A stretch of DNA of 64,000 bases from DAXETY01 sp051155755. GTDB taxonomy: Bacteria > Desulfobacterota > Desulfobacteria > Desulfobacterales > SG8-13. The stretch spans positions 1-64,000 of the forward strand of contig DAXETY010000035.1 in the NCBI GenBank assembly GCA_051155755.1, read 5' to 3'. This document shows positions 17,795-25,094 of this stretch, piece by piece; positions within the stretch are counted from its first letter, which is position 1, and every line of letters starts with the position of its first letter. The notes beneath the pieces were generated by a model, which was given only the letters and a program-made list of their open reading frames with translations, made no database searches and was not told where the DNA came from. Position numbers and translations under genes: made by a program.

Positions 17795-19015
17795 ATGTCC
17801 GGTCAGTTGGGATTTTTATTTGTCCTGATCGTCCTTTCGGGGTTTTTTTCCTCTTCTGAGACCGCCTTGTTTTCCATCAGCAAAGCCCGGGCGCGGCACC
17901 TGGCCAAGGAGGGCGGCAAGGTCAACAACTTGATCCAACGAATGAAGGAAGATCCGCACCGGCTTCTCTCCACCATTCTCATCGGCAACAACCTGGTCAA
18001 CATCGGGGCCTCCGCCCTGGCCACCGCCATTACCATCGAGCTGGTCAGCAACAACGCCGTGGGCATTGCCACGGGCATAATGACCTTACTGATTCTGGTT
18101 TTCGGCGAAATTTTCCCCAAGTCCGTGGCCACCCGCAACAATATCCTGGTCGCCCGGATCACCATCGTTCCGCTTTTCTGGCTTTCGATTCTTTTTTACC
18201 CGGTGATCCTGTTTCTGAACTTTATTCCCAGGTTGACCGGACGAATCAAACACAAACCCAAAGTCACCGAACAGGAGCTGTTGACCTTTGTGGAAGTCGT
18301 CGAAGAAGAAGGGGAAATCAAAGAGGAAGAAAAAGAGCTGATTCACAATATTTTCGAGTTTGACGACACCAACGTTTCTGAAATCATGTCGCCCCGGGCG
18401 GACATGTTCATTATCGAAGCCGGTGCGGAAATCGATCTGAAGCAGATCGTCGAATCCGGATTTACCCGGATTCCGGTGATCGAAAAAGATATCGATCATG
18501 TGGTCGGCATTCTGAACATCAAGGACCTGTTTCTGCAGTACGCCAAAGGCAATCAAGCCATCGATGTCCGGCAAATCATGCAACCGCCGTATTTTGTCCC
18601 CGAAAACAAAAAACTCGATTCGCTGTTGCAGGCTTTTAAAAGGCGCAAGCAGCACATGGCAATCGTGGTCGACGAACACGGGGGCATATCCGGTTTGATC
18701 ACCCTGGAAGATGCGTTGGAAGAGATTGTCGGGGAGATTACCGATGAAACCGACAAGGACGAACCGACGATCGTCAAAGTGAAAGGCAACGAGTGGATCG
18801 TGCCGGGGAAATCCGACATCGAGGACGTCAACGAAAAGATTCCAATGAACATCCCCGATTCCAAAGACTACGACACCTTTTCAGGTTACGTGCTCAATAC
18901 CATCGAGCGCATACCCCGCGAAAAGGAGGAAATATCCATCGGGAAATTTATCATCACCGTAAAGGAAATGGACGGCAATCGCATCCGTGAATACCTGGTC
19001 CGGCAGTCGAAATGA
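17795..19015 (+). CDS. CNNM/CorC (HlyC) family transporter-like protein
   Basis: 406-residue protein. An N-terminal DUF21/CNNM membrane domain has about four segments with the motifs FFSSSETALFS and GEIFPKSVA. An acidic linker (VEEEGEIKEEEKEL) leads to a CBS pair at about residues 195-310 (TRIPVIEKDIDHVVGILNIKD, AIVVDEHGGISGLITLED). A CorC_HlyC domain closes the protein (EWIVPGKSDIEDVN). The family handles magnesium or sodium. A weak start at 17795 is chosen because the membrane domain begins there. It converges on the potassium channel with an 11-bp gap. A second family member is at 48795. Confidence 0.9.
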   Translation: MSGQLGFLFVLIVLSGFFSSSETALFSISKARARHLAKEGGKVNNLIQRMKEDPHRLLSTILIGNNLVNIGASALATAITIELVSNNAVGIATGIMTLLILVFGEIFPKSVATRNNILVARITIVPLFWLSILFYPVILFLNFIPRLTGRIKHKPKVTEQELLTFVEVVEEEGEIKEEEKELIHNIFEFDDTNVSEIMSPRADMFIIEAGAEIDLKQIVESGFTRIPVIEKDIDHVVGILNIKDLFLQYAKGNQAIDVRQIMQPPYFVPENKKLDSLLQAFKRRKQHMAIVVDEHGGISGLITLEDALEEIVGEITDETDKDEPTIVKVKGNEWIVPGKSDIEDVNEKIPMNIPDSKDYDTFSGYVLNTIERIPREKEEISIGKFIITVKEMDGNRIREYLVRQSK

Positions 19016-19026
19016 CCCCTGTTCGG

Positions 19027-20016
19027 TTAGAGCACCTCGCGCATGCGCTCGAGGTCCGGCTGCTTGCCGATGGCCACAATCACGTCGGCGGCATCGAGTT
19101 TCTCGTTCGGCATGGGATTGAAAATCATCCGGCCGGAAGCTTTTTTAATTGCCACGATGATGACCCCATAGTCGCGACGCAGGTTGCTTTCAACCAGTGT
19201 TTTGCCCACCAGCGGCGATTGCGGACCCAGCTGGGCCTCTTCCATCAGCAACCCCAGATGACGGTTGGCCATTGCAATGTCGATAAAGTCCACCACGGTG
19301 GGCCGCTTGAGGACCTCGGCCATTCGCCGTCCGCCCAGCAGATAGGGGGATACCACCCGCGATGCACCGGCCTTGATCAGTTTGGCTTCGTTTTTGACAT
19401 CCGAAGCGCGCGAAAGGATGAAAATGTCAGGTCGCAGCCCCTTGGCCGTCAGTGCAATGAAAACGTTGTCGGCATCCGCTCCCACGGCGGTAACCAGCCC
19501 CTTGGCACTCATGATGTGGGCTTTGATCAGGGTCTCCTCGGAAGAAGCATCCCGATTGATGTACAGATAGCCGTTTATCTCAAGCTCTTCGTTTTTGGAC
19601 GGATCGCCTTCGATAACGACAAAAGGGATATTTTCCGATTGCAGCTCCTGGCAAATGATGCTGCCGATGCGTCCGAAGCCGCATATGATGAAATGGTTTT
19701 TCAACGCCGAGATGTTTTTCTCCAATTTTCTTCTCCCGAAGATTTTGCTTAACTCGCCCTCGACGAACATTCGCAGCAGCAATCCGATCGTGTAGGCGCC
19801 GATCGTAATGCCGGTGCTGATGGTCATGATGGTGACGATCCGGCCGGCGAAAGACAGTGGTTTGATTTCCCCGAAGCCGACGGTGCTGATGGTGATAATC
19901 GTCATATAAAATGCATCGAAGAAGGGCATCCGCTCGACGATCATCAACCCCAGGGTGTTGAAGGCCAGGGTGCAAGCCAGCAAGGTCAGAGATATGCGCA
20001 GTTTCCGGTTGCTCAT
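19027..20016 (-). CDS. RCK-gated potassium channel (two-helix pore plus TrkA-N and TrkA-C)
   Basis: 329-residue channel subunit. Residues 1-30 hold the first membrane helix, the selectivity filter TVGFGE is at 45-50, and the second helix follows to about 85. A cytosolic RCK domain starts near residue 110 with the dinucleotide motif ICGFGRIG. A TrkA-C domain lies at about residues 245-329 (LVGKTLVESNLRR, VIVAIGKQPDLERM). The layout equals MthK-type channels. The start at 20016 fits the pore topology; the longer frame upstream reads into the family C repeat. RCK-C domains bind c-di-AMP in some Firmicutes, and a diadenylate cyclase is at 25 kb. Confidence 0.92.
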   Translation of the reverse strand: MSNRKLRISLTLLACTLAFNTLGLMIVERMPFFDAFYMTIITISTVGFGEIKPLSFAGRIVTIMTISTGITIGAYTIGLLLRMFVEGELSKIFGRRKLEKNISALKNHFIICGFGRIGSIICQELQSENIPFVVIEGDPSKNEELEINGYLYINRDASSEETLIKAHIMSAKGLVTAVGADADNVFIALTAKGLRPDIFILSRASDVKNEAKLIKAGASRVVSPYLLGGRRMAEVLKRPTVVDFIDIAMANRHLGLLMEEAQLGPQSPLVGKTLVESNLRRDYGVIIVAIKKASGRMIFNPMPNEKLDAADVIVAIGKQPDLERMREVL

Positions 20017-20140
20017 GGAATTCGTTCCCGTTGCGGGTCGAATTGCGGGGGGCGCCAACGGACGATTCGTTCGGCTGCGTCTCCGGATAGCGGTGGTGCC
20101 GGTGCCCGACAGGTCGTCAAAAGGACATGCGGACGGCCGC

Positions 20141-20225
20141 TTTCCTGTATCTGCTTGCCCAGTGCAACATGAAGTCCGTTTCACCGGGGCGGCAACCTCG
20201 ACAATCGCTCCATTTCGGCGAAAAC
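20141..20225. repeat. 80-bp structured repeat, copy 1 (family C)
   Basis: About 80 bp with roughly 85 percent identity by eye to 58289-58372 in the same orientation. The shared core runs from GTGCAACA through AAGTCCGTT and CACCGGGGCGGCAACC to CGACAATCGCTC. The GTGCAAC/GTTTCAC arms form an imperfect stem. It lies between the channel start and the zinc-ribbon gene at 20316. Confidence 0.8.
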
Positions 20226-20315
20226 TGTATCATGACGGGCGGTCGGCGACAAGACGCACACCGGAACAGACCGGTTTGGGTCGATACGGCTGCCGGTATG
20301 CTGCCGGGGGAGATT

Positions 20316-20504
20316 TCAGACCGATTTGCGGCACTGCGGGCAAAATTTGCGCGGAACACCGCGACCGGTCCAGGGAAACTGCATTACATGGCGGATCCCG
20401 CATTTGGGGCAGATGCATTCGACCGACACTTTTTCGACGTCCAGGTCGTCAGCGTCTGGCGGTGTCGCGCCATTTTGCAAACCTTCTTCATTGTCTTCGA
20501 TCAC
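20316..20504 (-). CDS. small zinc-ribbon protein (probable)
   Basis: 62-residue predicted protein. An acidic first half (DNEEGLQNGATPPDADDLD) is followed by two CxxC knuckles, CPKC at about residues 33-36 and CPQC at about 55-58, separated by a short beta-like stretch, as in treble-clef or rubredoxin-like zinc ribbons. The start is a GTG with only an AGGAA about 11 bases upstream. It follows the 66-residue zinc-ribbon gene by 76 bp on the same strand. Nucleic-acid or protein binding is possible. The weak start keeps confidence moderate. Confidence 0.55.
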   Translation of the reverse strand: MIEDNEEGLQNGATPPDADDLDVEKVSVECICPKCGIRHVMQFPWTGRGVPRKFCPQCRKSV

Positions 20505-20580
20505 GGTCGCAATGTTCCTGCCGGTCTACCGGAGACCCGGCGGTGACCCGGTGAGCGGCTCGAGAGAAACGGCAGATCGA

Positions 20581-20781
20581 TCAGCGCTCATATTTCATCC
20601 GGAAATGCTTTTTTTTATCATCGGGGTGCCGCGCCATTTTCACGGCCTTCGATTTGCGCTTGCGGCATTCGGGGCAGCGTTTCGGCAAGTCAAATCCCAT
20701 CGAATGGAGGTGCTCCTGCTGCTGGTCATCCAATTCGAACTCGCGGTCACATTGAATACAGACGATGGTTACATCCGTCAT
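20581..20781 (-). CDS. zinc-ribbon domain protein
   Basis: 66-residue protein with paired knuckles CIQC (about residues 8-11) and CPEC (about 36-39) around FELDDQQQEHLHSMGF. This is the pattern of the widespread probable zinc-ribbon family, in which the helix between knuckles reads roughly ExxFYxxKGF and is followed by PKRCPECR. The tail is strongly basic (RKRKSKAVKMARHPDDKKKH), which suggests nucleic-acid contact. GAGG lies about eight bases before the ATG. The start is only 10 bp after the stop of the sigma54 activator, so the two are very probably cotranscribed. Confidence 0.82.
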   Translation of the reverse strand: MTDVTIVCIQCDREFELDDQQQEHLHSMGFDLPKRCPECRKRKSKAVKMARHPDDKKKHFRMKYER

Positions 20782-20791
20782 GGCGACATCC

Positions 20792-21868
20792 TCAGCGATG
20801 ATTTCTTTTGGCGTTTCGTTTAAAATCTTCTTTGCGCAATCCGTATCTGGTCATCAGCTTGTGGAGCTGGCGGGGGCTGATGCCGGCCTGAAGGGCGGTT
20901 TCACCGATTTTCCCATGCTTCAGCGTCAGAATTTCCGCCAGATAATTCTTCTCGATCAGCGTGATGGTCTGCCGTCGCACCTCGGCCAGCGTTCGGTTGG
21001 GATCGATCGGGTTTTTGATGTTCGGATTGCAAACGACGAAAAACTCCTTCGGCAGGCTGTCCAGCGTGAGTTCTTCGGTTTTTTCAAGGATAAAAGCCCG
21101 TTCGATCAGATTCTCCAACTCCCGGATGTTACCGGGCCAGGAATATTGTTCAAAGGCGCTCATGACCGGTGCCGATACCGAACGGATCTTTTTCTGGTAT
21201 CGCTGATTGAGTCTTTCGAGAAAGGTGTCCACCAGCATCGGGATATCTCCCTTGCGGTGGCGCAGACTGGGAATTTCGATGGGAAAGACGTTGAGCCTGT
21301 AGTAGAGGTCTTTGCGGAAGGTTCCCGATTCGGTCATGCGACGCAGGTTCATGTTGGTCGCCGCGATCACCCGGGCATTGGACTGCAGGATTTCTTCACC
21401 GCCGATCCGTTGAAAGGATCGATCCTGCAGCACTTGCAAAAGCTTTACCTGTACGGCAATGGAAATCGTGCCGATTTCATCCAGAAACAGTGTACCATCC
21501 CGCGCGATTTCGAATTTGCCCGGTTTGCGCCGCAATGCGCCGGTGAAGGCGCCTTTTTCATGCCCGAACATTTCACTTTCGACCAGCGTGTCGGGAATGG
21601 AACCGCAATGCACACTGATGAAGGGCCCCTCACTCTGTTGGCTGCAGCGATGAATCAGGCGGGCGATGACACCTTTTCCGGTGCCGGTTTCTCCGTGCAG
21701 CATCACCGTGGTGTGGGTAACTGCGACCGATCGAACTTTATCGAACACCGACTGCATCAGGGCACTGCGGGTTCGCATTCGTTCAGCGATATCGGATGTC
21801 GGAAGACGATTGTTCAGGCAGGTGACTTCGCGATTCCGACGACTGGGTTCCTGAACCGAATTATTCAA
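20792..21868 (-). CDS. sigma54-dependent transcriptional activator without sensor domain
   Basis: 358-residue bacterial enhancer-binding protein. After only about 30 N-terminal residues comes the AAA+ domain with Walker A GETGTGKG, the sigma54-contacting GAFTGA loop, Walker B FLDEIG and sensor region ATNMNLRRM. A C-terminal helix-turn-helix follows around ETALQAGISPRQLHKLMTRYG. No receiver, PAS or GAF domain is present, so control must come from abundance or a partner protein. The start appears to be TTG, with no strong ribosome site. Its AAA+ and DNA-binding parts are closely related to the activator at 37474. It lies between the KH gene and the zinc-ribbon genes. Confidence 0.9.
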   Translation of the reverse strand: MNNSVQEPSRRNREVTCLNNRLPTSDIAERMRTRSALMQSVFDKVRSVAVTHTTVMLHGETGTGKGVIARLIHRCSQQSEGPFISVHCGSIPDTLVESEMFGHEKGAFTGALRRKPGKFEIARDGTLFLDEIGTISIAVQVKLLQVLQDRSFQRIGGEEILQSNARVIAATNMNLRRMTESGTFRKDLYYRLNVFPIEIPSLRHRKGDIPMLVDTFLERLNQRYQKKIRSVSAPVMSAFEQYSWPGNIRELENLIERAFILEKTEELTLDSLPKEFFVVCNPNIKNPIDPNRTLAEVRRQTITLIEKNYLAEILTLKHGKIGETALQAGISPRQLHKLMTRYGLRKEDFKRNAKRNHR

Positions 21869-21916
21869 CTGCGACCGTATCGAATATGAAGTGATTGCCG
21901 GGGCTTGTCGAACGGG

Positions 21917-22147
21917 CTATTCGATAATTTCCAAAACGAAACGCTGCTTGGTTTTCGCCGAAGATGCGTGTAGAATGGTGCGCATGGCACGGGCGATGCG
22001 CCCCTGTTTTCCGATGACCTTGCCCAGGTCTTCTTTGGCGACCCTCAATTCCAGTACCGTGGTTCGCTCCCCCTGAATTTCTGAAACCTCCACTTTTTCC
22101 GGATAGTCGACCATCGCTTTGGCAATCGTAAGAATCAGGTCCTTCAT
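21917..22147 (-). CDS. khpA: KH-domain RNA-binding protein
   Basis: 76-residue single KH domain of the KhpA/UPF0109 family, binding single-stranded RNA. The essential GxxG loop is present as VIGKQGRIARAMRTIL at about residues 43-58. The N terminus LILTIAKAMVDYPEKVEV is characteristic. A GGGGGGA precedes the ATG at 22147. In many genomes khpA sits in the rpsP-rimM-trmD operon. Here it stands between a DksA-like gene and a sigma54 activator instead, so it may have been recruited to a regulatory unit. KhpB, its usual partner, is not visible. Confidence 0.9.
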   Translation of the reverse strand: MKDLILTIAKAMVDYPEKVEVSEIQGERTTVLELRVAKEDLGKVIGKQGRIARAMRTILHASSAKTKQRFVLEIIE

Positions 22148-22246
22148 CGCATCCCCCCGAGATTAGTGCAAATGGAACAACATCCCCTGAATGAAAAAAG
22201 AACGAACAGCCAGGAGGCCGATCAGCGTCTGCGGGTTGACGGTTAC

Positions 22247-22609
22247 TCAAAAACCGGCCGCCCGCTCCGTTTTTTCCATGCGACTTTTGCAATCAATGCA
22301 GTGCCTTGCCACCGGCCGGGCCTGCAATCTGCGAATCGAAATTTCCTCACCGCACCTCTGACATATACCGTAAGTCCCGTTTTCAATATCTTCCAGGGAC
22401 TGACGGATTTTTTTGATCAAGCGGCTTTCCCGATCCCGAATCCGGATGGTGTAGTCGCGTTCCGATTCCAGCGCTGCGCGATCCAACAGGTCCGGTGCAT
22501 TGCTGTCTTTGTTCAGCAAATCCAGCATTGAATCGTCGGCCTGATTCAGCAGCCGGTGCAAATCGTTTTCCAGCAGCGTTTTGAAAAACTGAATATCTTG
22601 ATCTTTCAT
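22247..22609 (-). CDS. DksA/TraR family zinc-finger protein
   Basis: 120-residue RNA-polymerase secondary-channel type regulator. A coiled-coil helical first half (FFKTLLENDLHRLLNQADDSM, DRAALESERDYTIRIRDRE) leads to the zinc finger CQRCGEEI...RHCIDCK with the C-x2-C-x17-C-x2-C spacing of DksA. The family modulates rRNA and stress promoters with ppGpp. The acidic coiled-coil tip needed for classic DksA action (DxxA) is not obvious to me, so the exact subgroup is open. It starts at ATG 22609, not at the upstream TTG. It is the first gene of a minus-strand run DksA-KH-activator-zinc ribbons. Confidence 0.88.
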   Translation of the reverse strand: MKDQDIQFFKTLLENDLHRLLNQADDSMLDLLNKDSNAPDLLDRAALESERDYTIRIRDRESRLIKKIRQSLEDIENGTYGICQRCGEEISIRRLQARPVARHCIDCKSRMEKTERAAGF

Positions 22610-23261
22610 GATCGACACTTTTCTGTAGGATGGGTCCGAGCCACTATCACAGTGAGTCAGAGACGGTAATCCGTTACGGTAAGGTGTCAAGAGAAAGCAA
22701 TAAGGGTGCCATTTTGGTAAGCCTCGGGCTTCAGATGAAAATCCGAAGTATCCGGAGGATTCAGTGAAACGTTTTGTTGGGGGGCAGTGTTTCTTTTCCT
22801 TGTATTAAAGGGAAAAGGGGATCGCATCGCGTTGCTTCGCTCATGGATGTTGCGACCGGCTACGATGAACACGATGTGAATGCGATCGTTCCACTCAACG
22901 CCACCGCCCCGGGCAAAACAGCGACCCTGTTCGGAAAGCTACACACTTTGCAAATACCAGGGTGAGACACAGTCGGATTTCGTTTGGCCGCAAAACCAAC
23001 CACGCTCGCTTCGATCCGTTCGGATCGCGACTCCGTCCGAAATGCTAGCGGCGTGTCACGACACGAGGCGCAAATTTATTTTCATATTACGGAATTAACA
23101 ATGATTGTCAAGCGTGTTGTGATATTTTTGCGAAAACCGGCAAAGGCGGATGCCGGTGGCCCGGATCGGTGAAACCTGCGGATATCGACCTTCCGAAATT
23201 GAATCGGTATCGCCGCTTTTGCAGGTGCCTCCAAAACATGCAGGTGCAATTTCGGCAACGC
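22610..23261. other. 650-bp intergenic region with two hairpins
   Basis: No ORF here looks protein-like. Two short perfect stems stand close together: CGATCCG-TT-CGGATCG at 23012-23027 and CGTGTC-AC-GACACG at 23052-23065. An AT-rich stretch follows at 23070-23140. The hairpins could mark the 3' end of the gene at 23262, but no T-tract follows on that strand. The DksA promoter should lie near 22620-22700. Confidence 0.45.
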
Positions 23262-23489
23262 TCACGTCAGGATCCGGAAGCCCTGAACGGAAATCGCCTT
23301 TTTTCCCGCCACCCGGTTCAAAGCGCCGGAAAGCTCTACTTGTCGCCGCAGCAGCGGCTTCAACTGGTCCAGGCAATGCAGTGGTTCAATCAGGTAAAAA
23401 TCTTCATCGAACGTTTCGATTCCCAAACCGGAAACGTTACCCTCGTCGTCCCAGGTAACCGGAATAATGATGCCCCGAATGAAGATCAT
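23262..23489 (-). CDS. small conserved-looking hypothetical protein
   Basis: 75-residue predicted soluble protein rich in beta-strand residues. It begins IFIRGIIIPVTWDDEGNV, continues GIETFDEDFYLIEPL and ends in VELSGALNRVAGKKAISVQGF. Alternating hydrophobic strands suggest a small OB-like or SH3-like barrel. I recall similar short proteins in Desulfobacterota with no known function. A GGGGGGA lies about ten bases upstream of ATG 23489. The frame stays open upstream but its composition is then arginine-rich and non-protein-like, which supports this internal start. Confidence 0.55.
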   Translation of the reverse strand: MIFIRGIIIPVTWDDEGNVSGLGIETFDEDFYLIEPLHCLDQLKPLLRRQVELSGALNRVAGKKAISVQGFRILT

Positions 23490-24594
23490 CTTTTCGTGTC
23501 CCCCCGCAGGGAACGCGCTACGCATGTAGTCAAGCGATCGATATCCGCTCCGAACCACCTCCGCCGGCCATAACCGGCGGCCGAAACGTCTGGAAGCGGC
23601 AACCCCCGCGAACCGGCCCATCTTTCGTGGAAAAAGCGATTCCGTTGTTTTGAATGGTACGCAACGAACGTGCCATCGATGAATCCGGTGGCATAGCGGC
23701 CTGGAAAATGACGACCTCCGCGCAGGCATCGGCTGGAGCCGGGCCGCCTCAGAGATTTGGCCGCACCGGATCGGCGTGATCGTACCGACCGTTGCCCGTG
23801 CCTGCGGCTTGCGGATGAGAAGGCGATTGCGGGTTGCCGGGCGACAAGCATGGTTTCAACTTCCGCAGACCTGCGGCGGTCGAGCATCGAGGATTTTTTT
23901 GAAGGTATGCCGCAGTGCCGGTTGGGTTTGCCGCGCCGGAACCGCAAATTCCGGTTCAGTGCCGGTTGCAAGGAACCGCGGGTTCCAGGTTCCACCCATG
24001 GACAGCCGCCACCGGGTTGGGCGCACCCGGCAGAACGTCGACACGGATCCGACGCCGCAGAAAAGAGACACCGTCGAATCCGAATCGCTTTTTCAGCGTT
24101 TGCCGGCGGCCCAAAGGATCGATTCCATGAAATGTGCGGTTTCGATTATCAAAATACGGGATTTGATAAAATGGAATAGATCTGCCACTATGGCACACGG
24201 CTTGCTGCTGGTTTCAAAACCGGGCATTGCCGGCAAACCCGCACGTGAAAAAATACCGAACAATTGAATTCGTAACTGCTGCCGAAAGCCCGGCACATCG
24301 TCATTTTGGCCGGGAGAAAAGGATGCGTTCGGCCATCGACGGCGGTAGTGGGTGATTGCGCTGGCCATCAACTCCGAAGGCCTTTCAGCGGATCAGGTGC
24401 CGTTGATCTGCGATTCGATCCGAAGAGGTTGGGGCTGCCGGCGTGAGACGTTCTGGGCGGCGGTGCGGAAAGACGGGTGGAAATCTTGCTGCCGCTGTTG
24501 TATCTGTTGTTGGGCGGTTATCGCCGCAGTATGTTCACCCGTGTGACAATCGGCATTTTGCCCCTTATTTATGCAAAAATTTAAACTGGAACCG
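23490..24594. other. 1.1-kb stretch without a convincing gene
   Basis: Several 60-170 codon ORFs overlap here on both strands. All are rich in Arg, Pro, Gly and Cys with no hydrophobic core pattern, as expected for non-coding GC-rich DNA. No repeat, RNA gene or terminator is recognised. It may be eroded coding sequence. The promoter for the DUF2914-CdaA unit probably lies in the last 200 bp. Confidence 0.45.
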
Positions 24595-25092
24595 ATGATG
24601 GACAAAATATGGACCTGTATCGGAATCGGCCTGGCGGCGCTGGTCCTTTGGGCCGGCACCGGATTCTCGACGGCCGGGGCCCAGTCGGAAAGCATATCGG
24701 AAGCTACCCCACCGCCGGGACCTGCTCCGGAAGCCATTGCTCCGGGAGAACTTGACGTCGAAGATATGCAGCTGATGATCGGGGCCGCATCGGTGTGCGA
24801 AGCCGTCAAAAATGGCATCCCCCGCAACGAGGCCATCGTTTTTTCGATTTCCCTGGGCAGAGTCTATTGCTTTTCCGACTTTTTAGCCGTTCCGCAACAA
24901 ACTTTTATTTACCATCACTGGTATTATCAAGACCAGCAGCGGGCCAGCGTAAAGCTGCTGGTTCGACCGCCCCGCTGGTCCACTTACAGCAGTCTGCAGC
25001 TGCGCGCCACCGATGTCGGGCCCTGGCGAGTTGAAATCACCACCGAAGACGGCAGCGTTCTGCGAACGCTGCGTTTCAGCATTCTGGAATAG
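24595..25092 (+). CDS. exported DUF2914 domain protein
   Basis: About 165 residues. An N-terminal signal-like helix (CIGIGLAALVLWAGTGFSTAGA) is followed by an acidic/proline linker and a C-terminal DUF2914 domain at about residues 80-165. The domain motifs are RVYCFSDF, YHHWYYQDQ, LLVRPPRWSTYSS and GPWRVEITTEDGSVLRTLRF. The function of DUF2914 is unknown; the fold is expected to be a periplasmic beta sandwich. Starts at 24571, 24595 and 24598 are possible, and GGA lies just before 24595. It ends two bases before the diadenylate cyclase start, so a shared transcript and function are likely. Confidence 0.8.
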   Translation: MMDKIWTCIGIGLAALVLWAGTGFSTAGAQSESISEATPPPGPAPEAIAPGELDVEDMQLMIGAASVCEAVKNGIPRNEAIVFSISLGRVYCFSDFLAVPQQTFIYHHWYYQDQQRASVKLLVRPPRWSTYSSLQLRATDVGPWRVEITTEDGSVLRTLRFSILE

Positions 25093-25094
25093 AG

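Noticed and set aside
23757..24267. Overlapping plus-strand ORFs of 140-163 codons in the large gap
   Set aside because: No ribosome site, Arg/Pro/Cys-rich composition and two frames open at once, typical of non-coding DNA.
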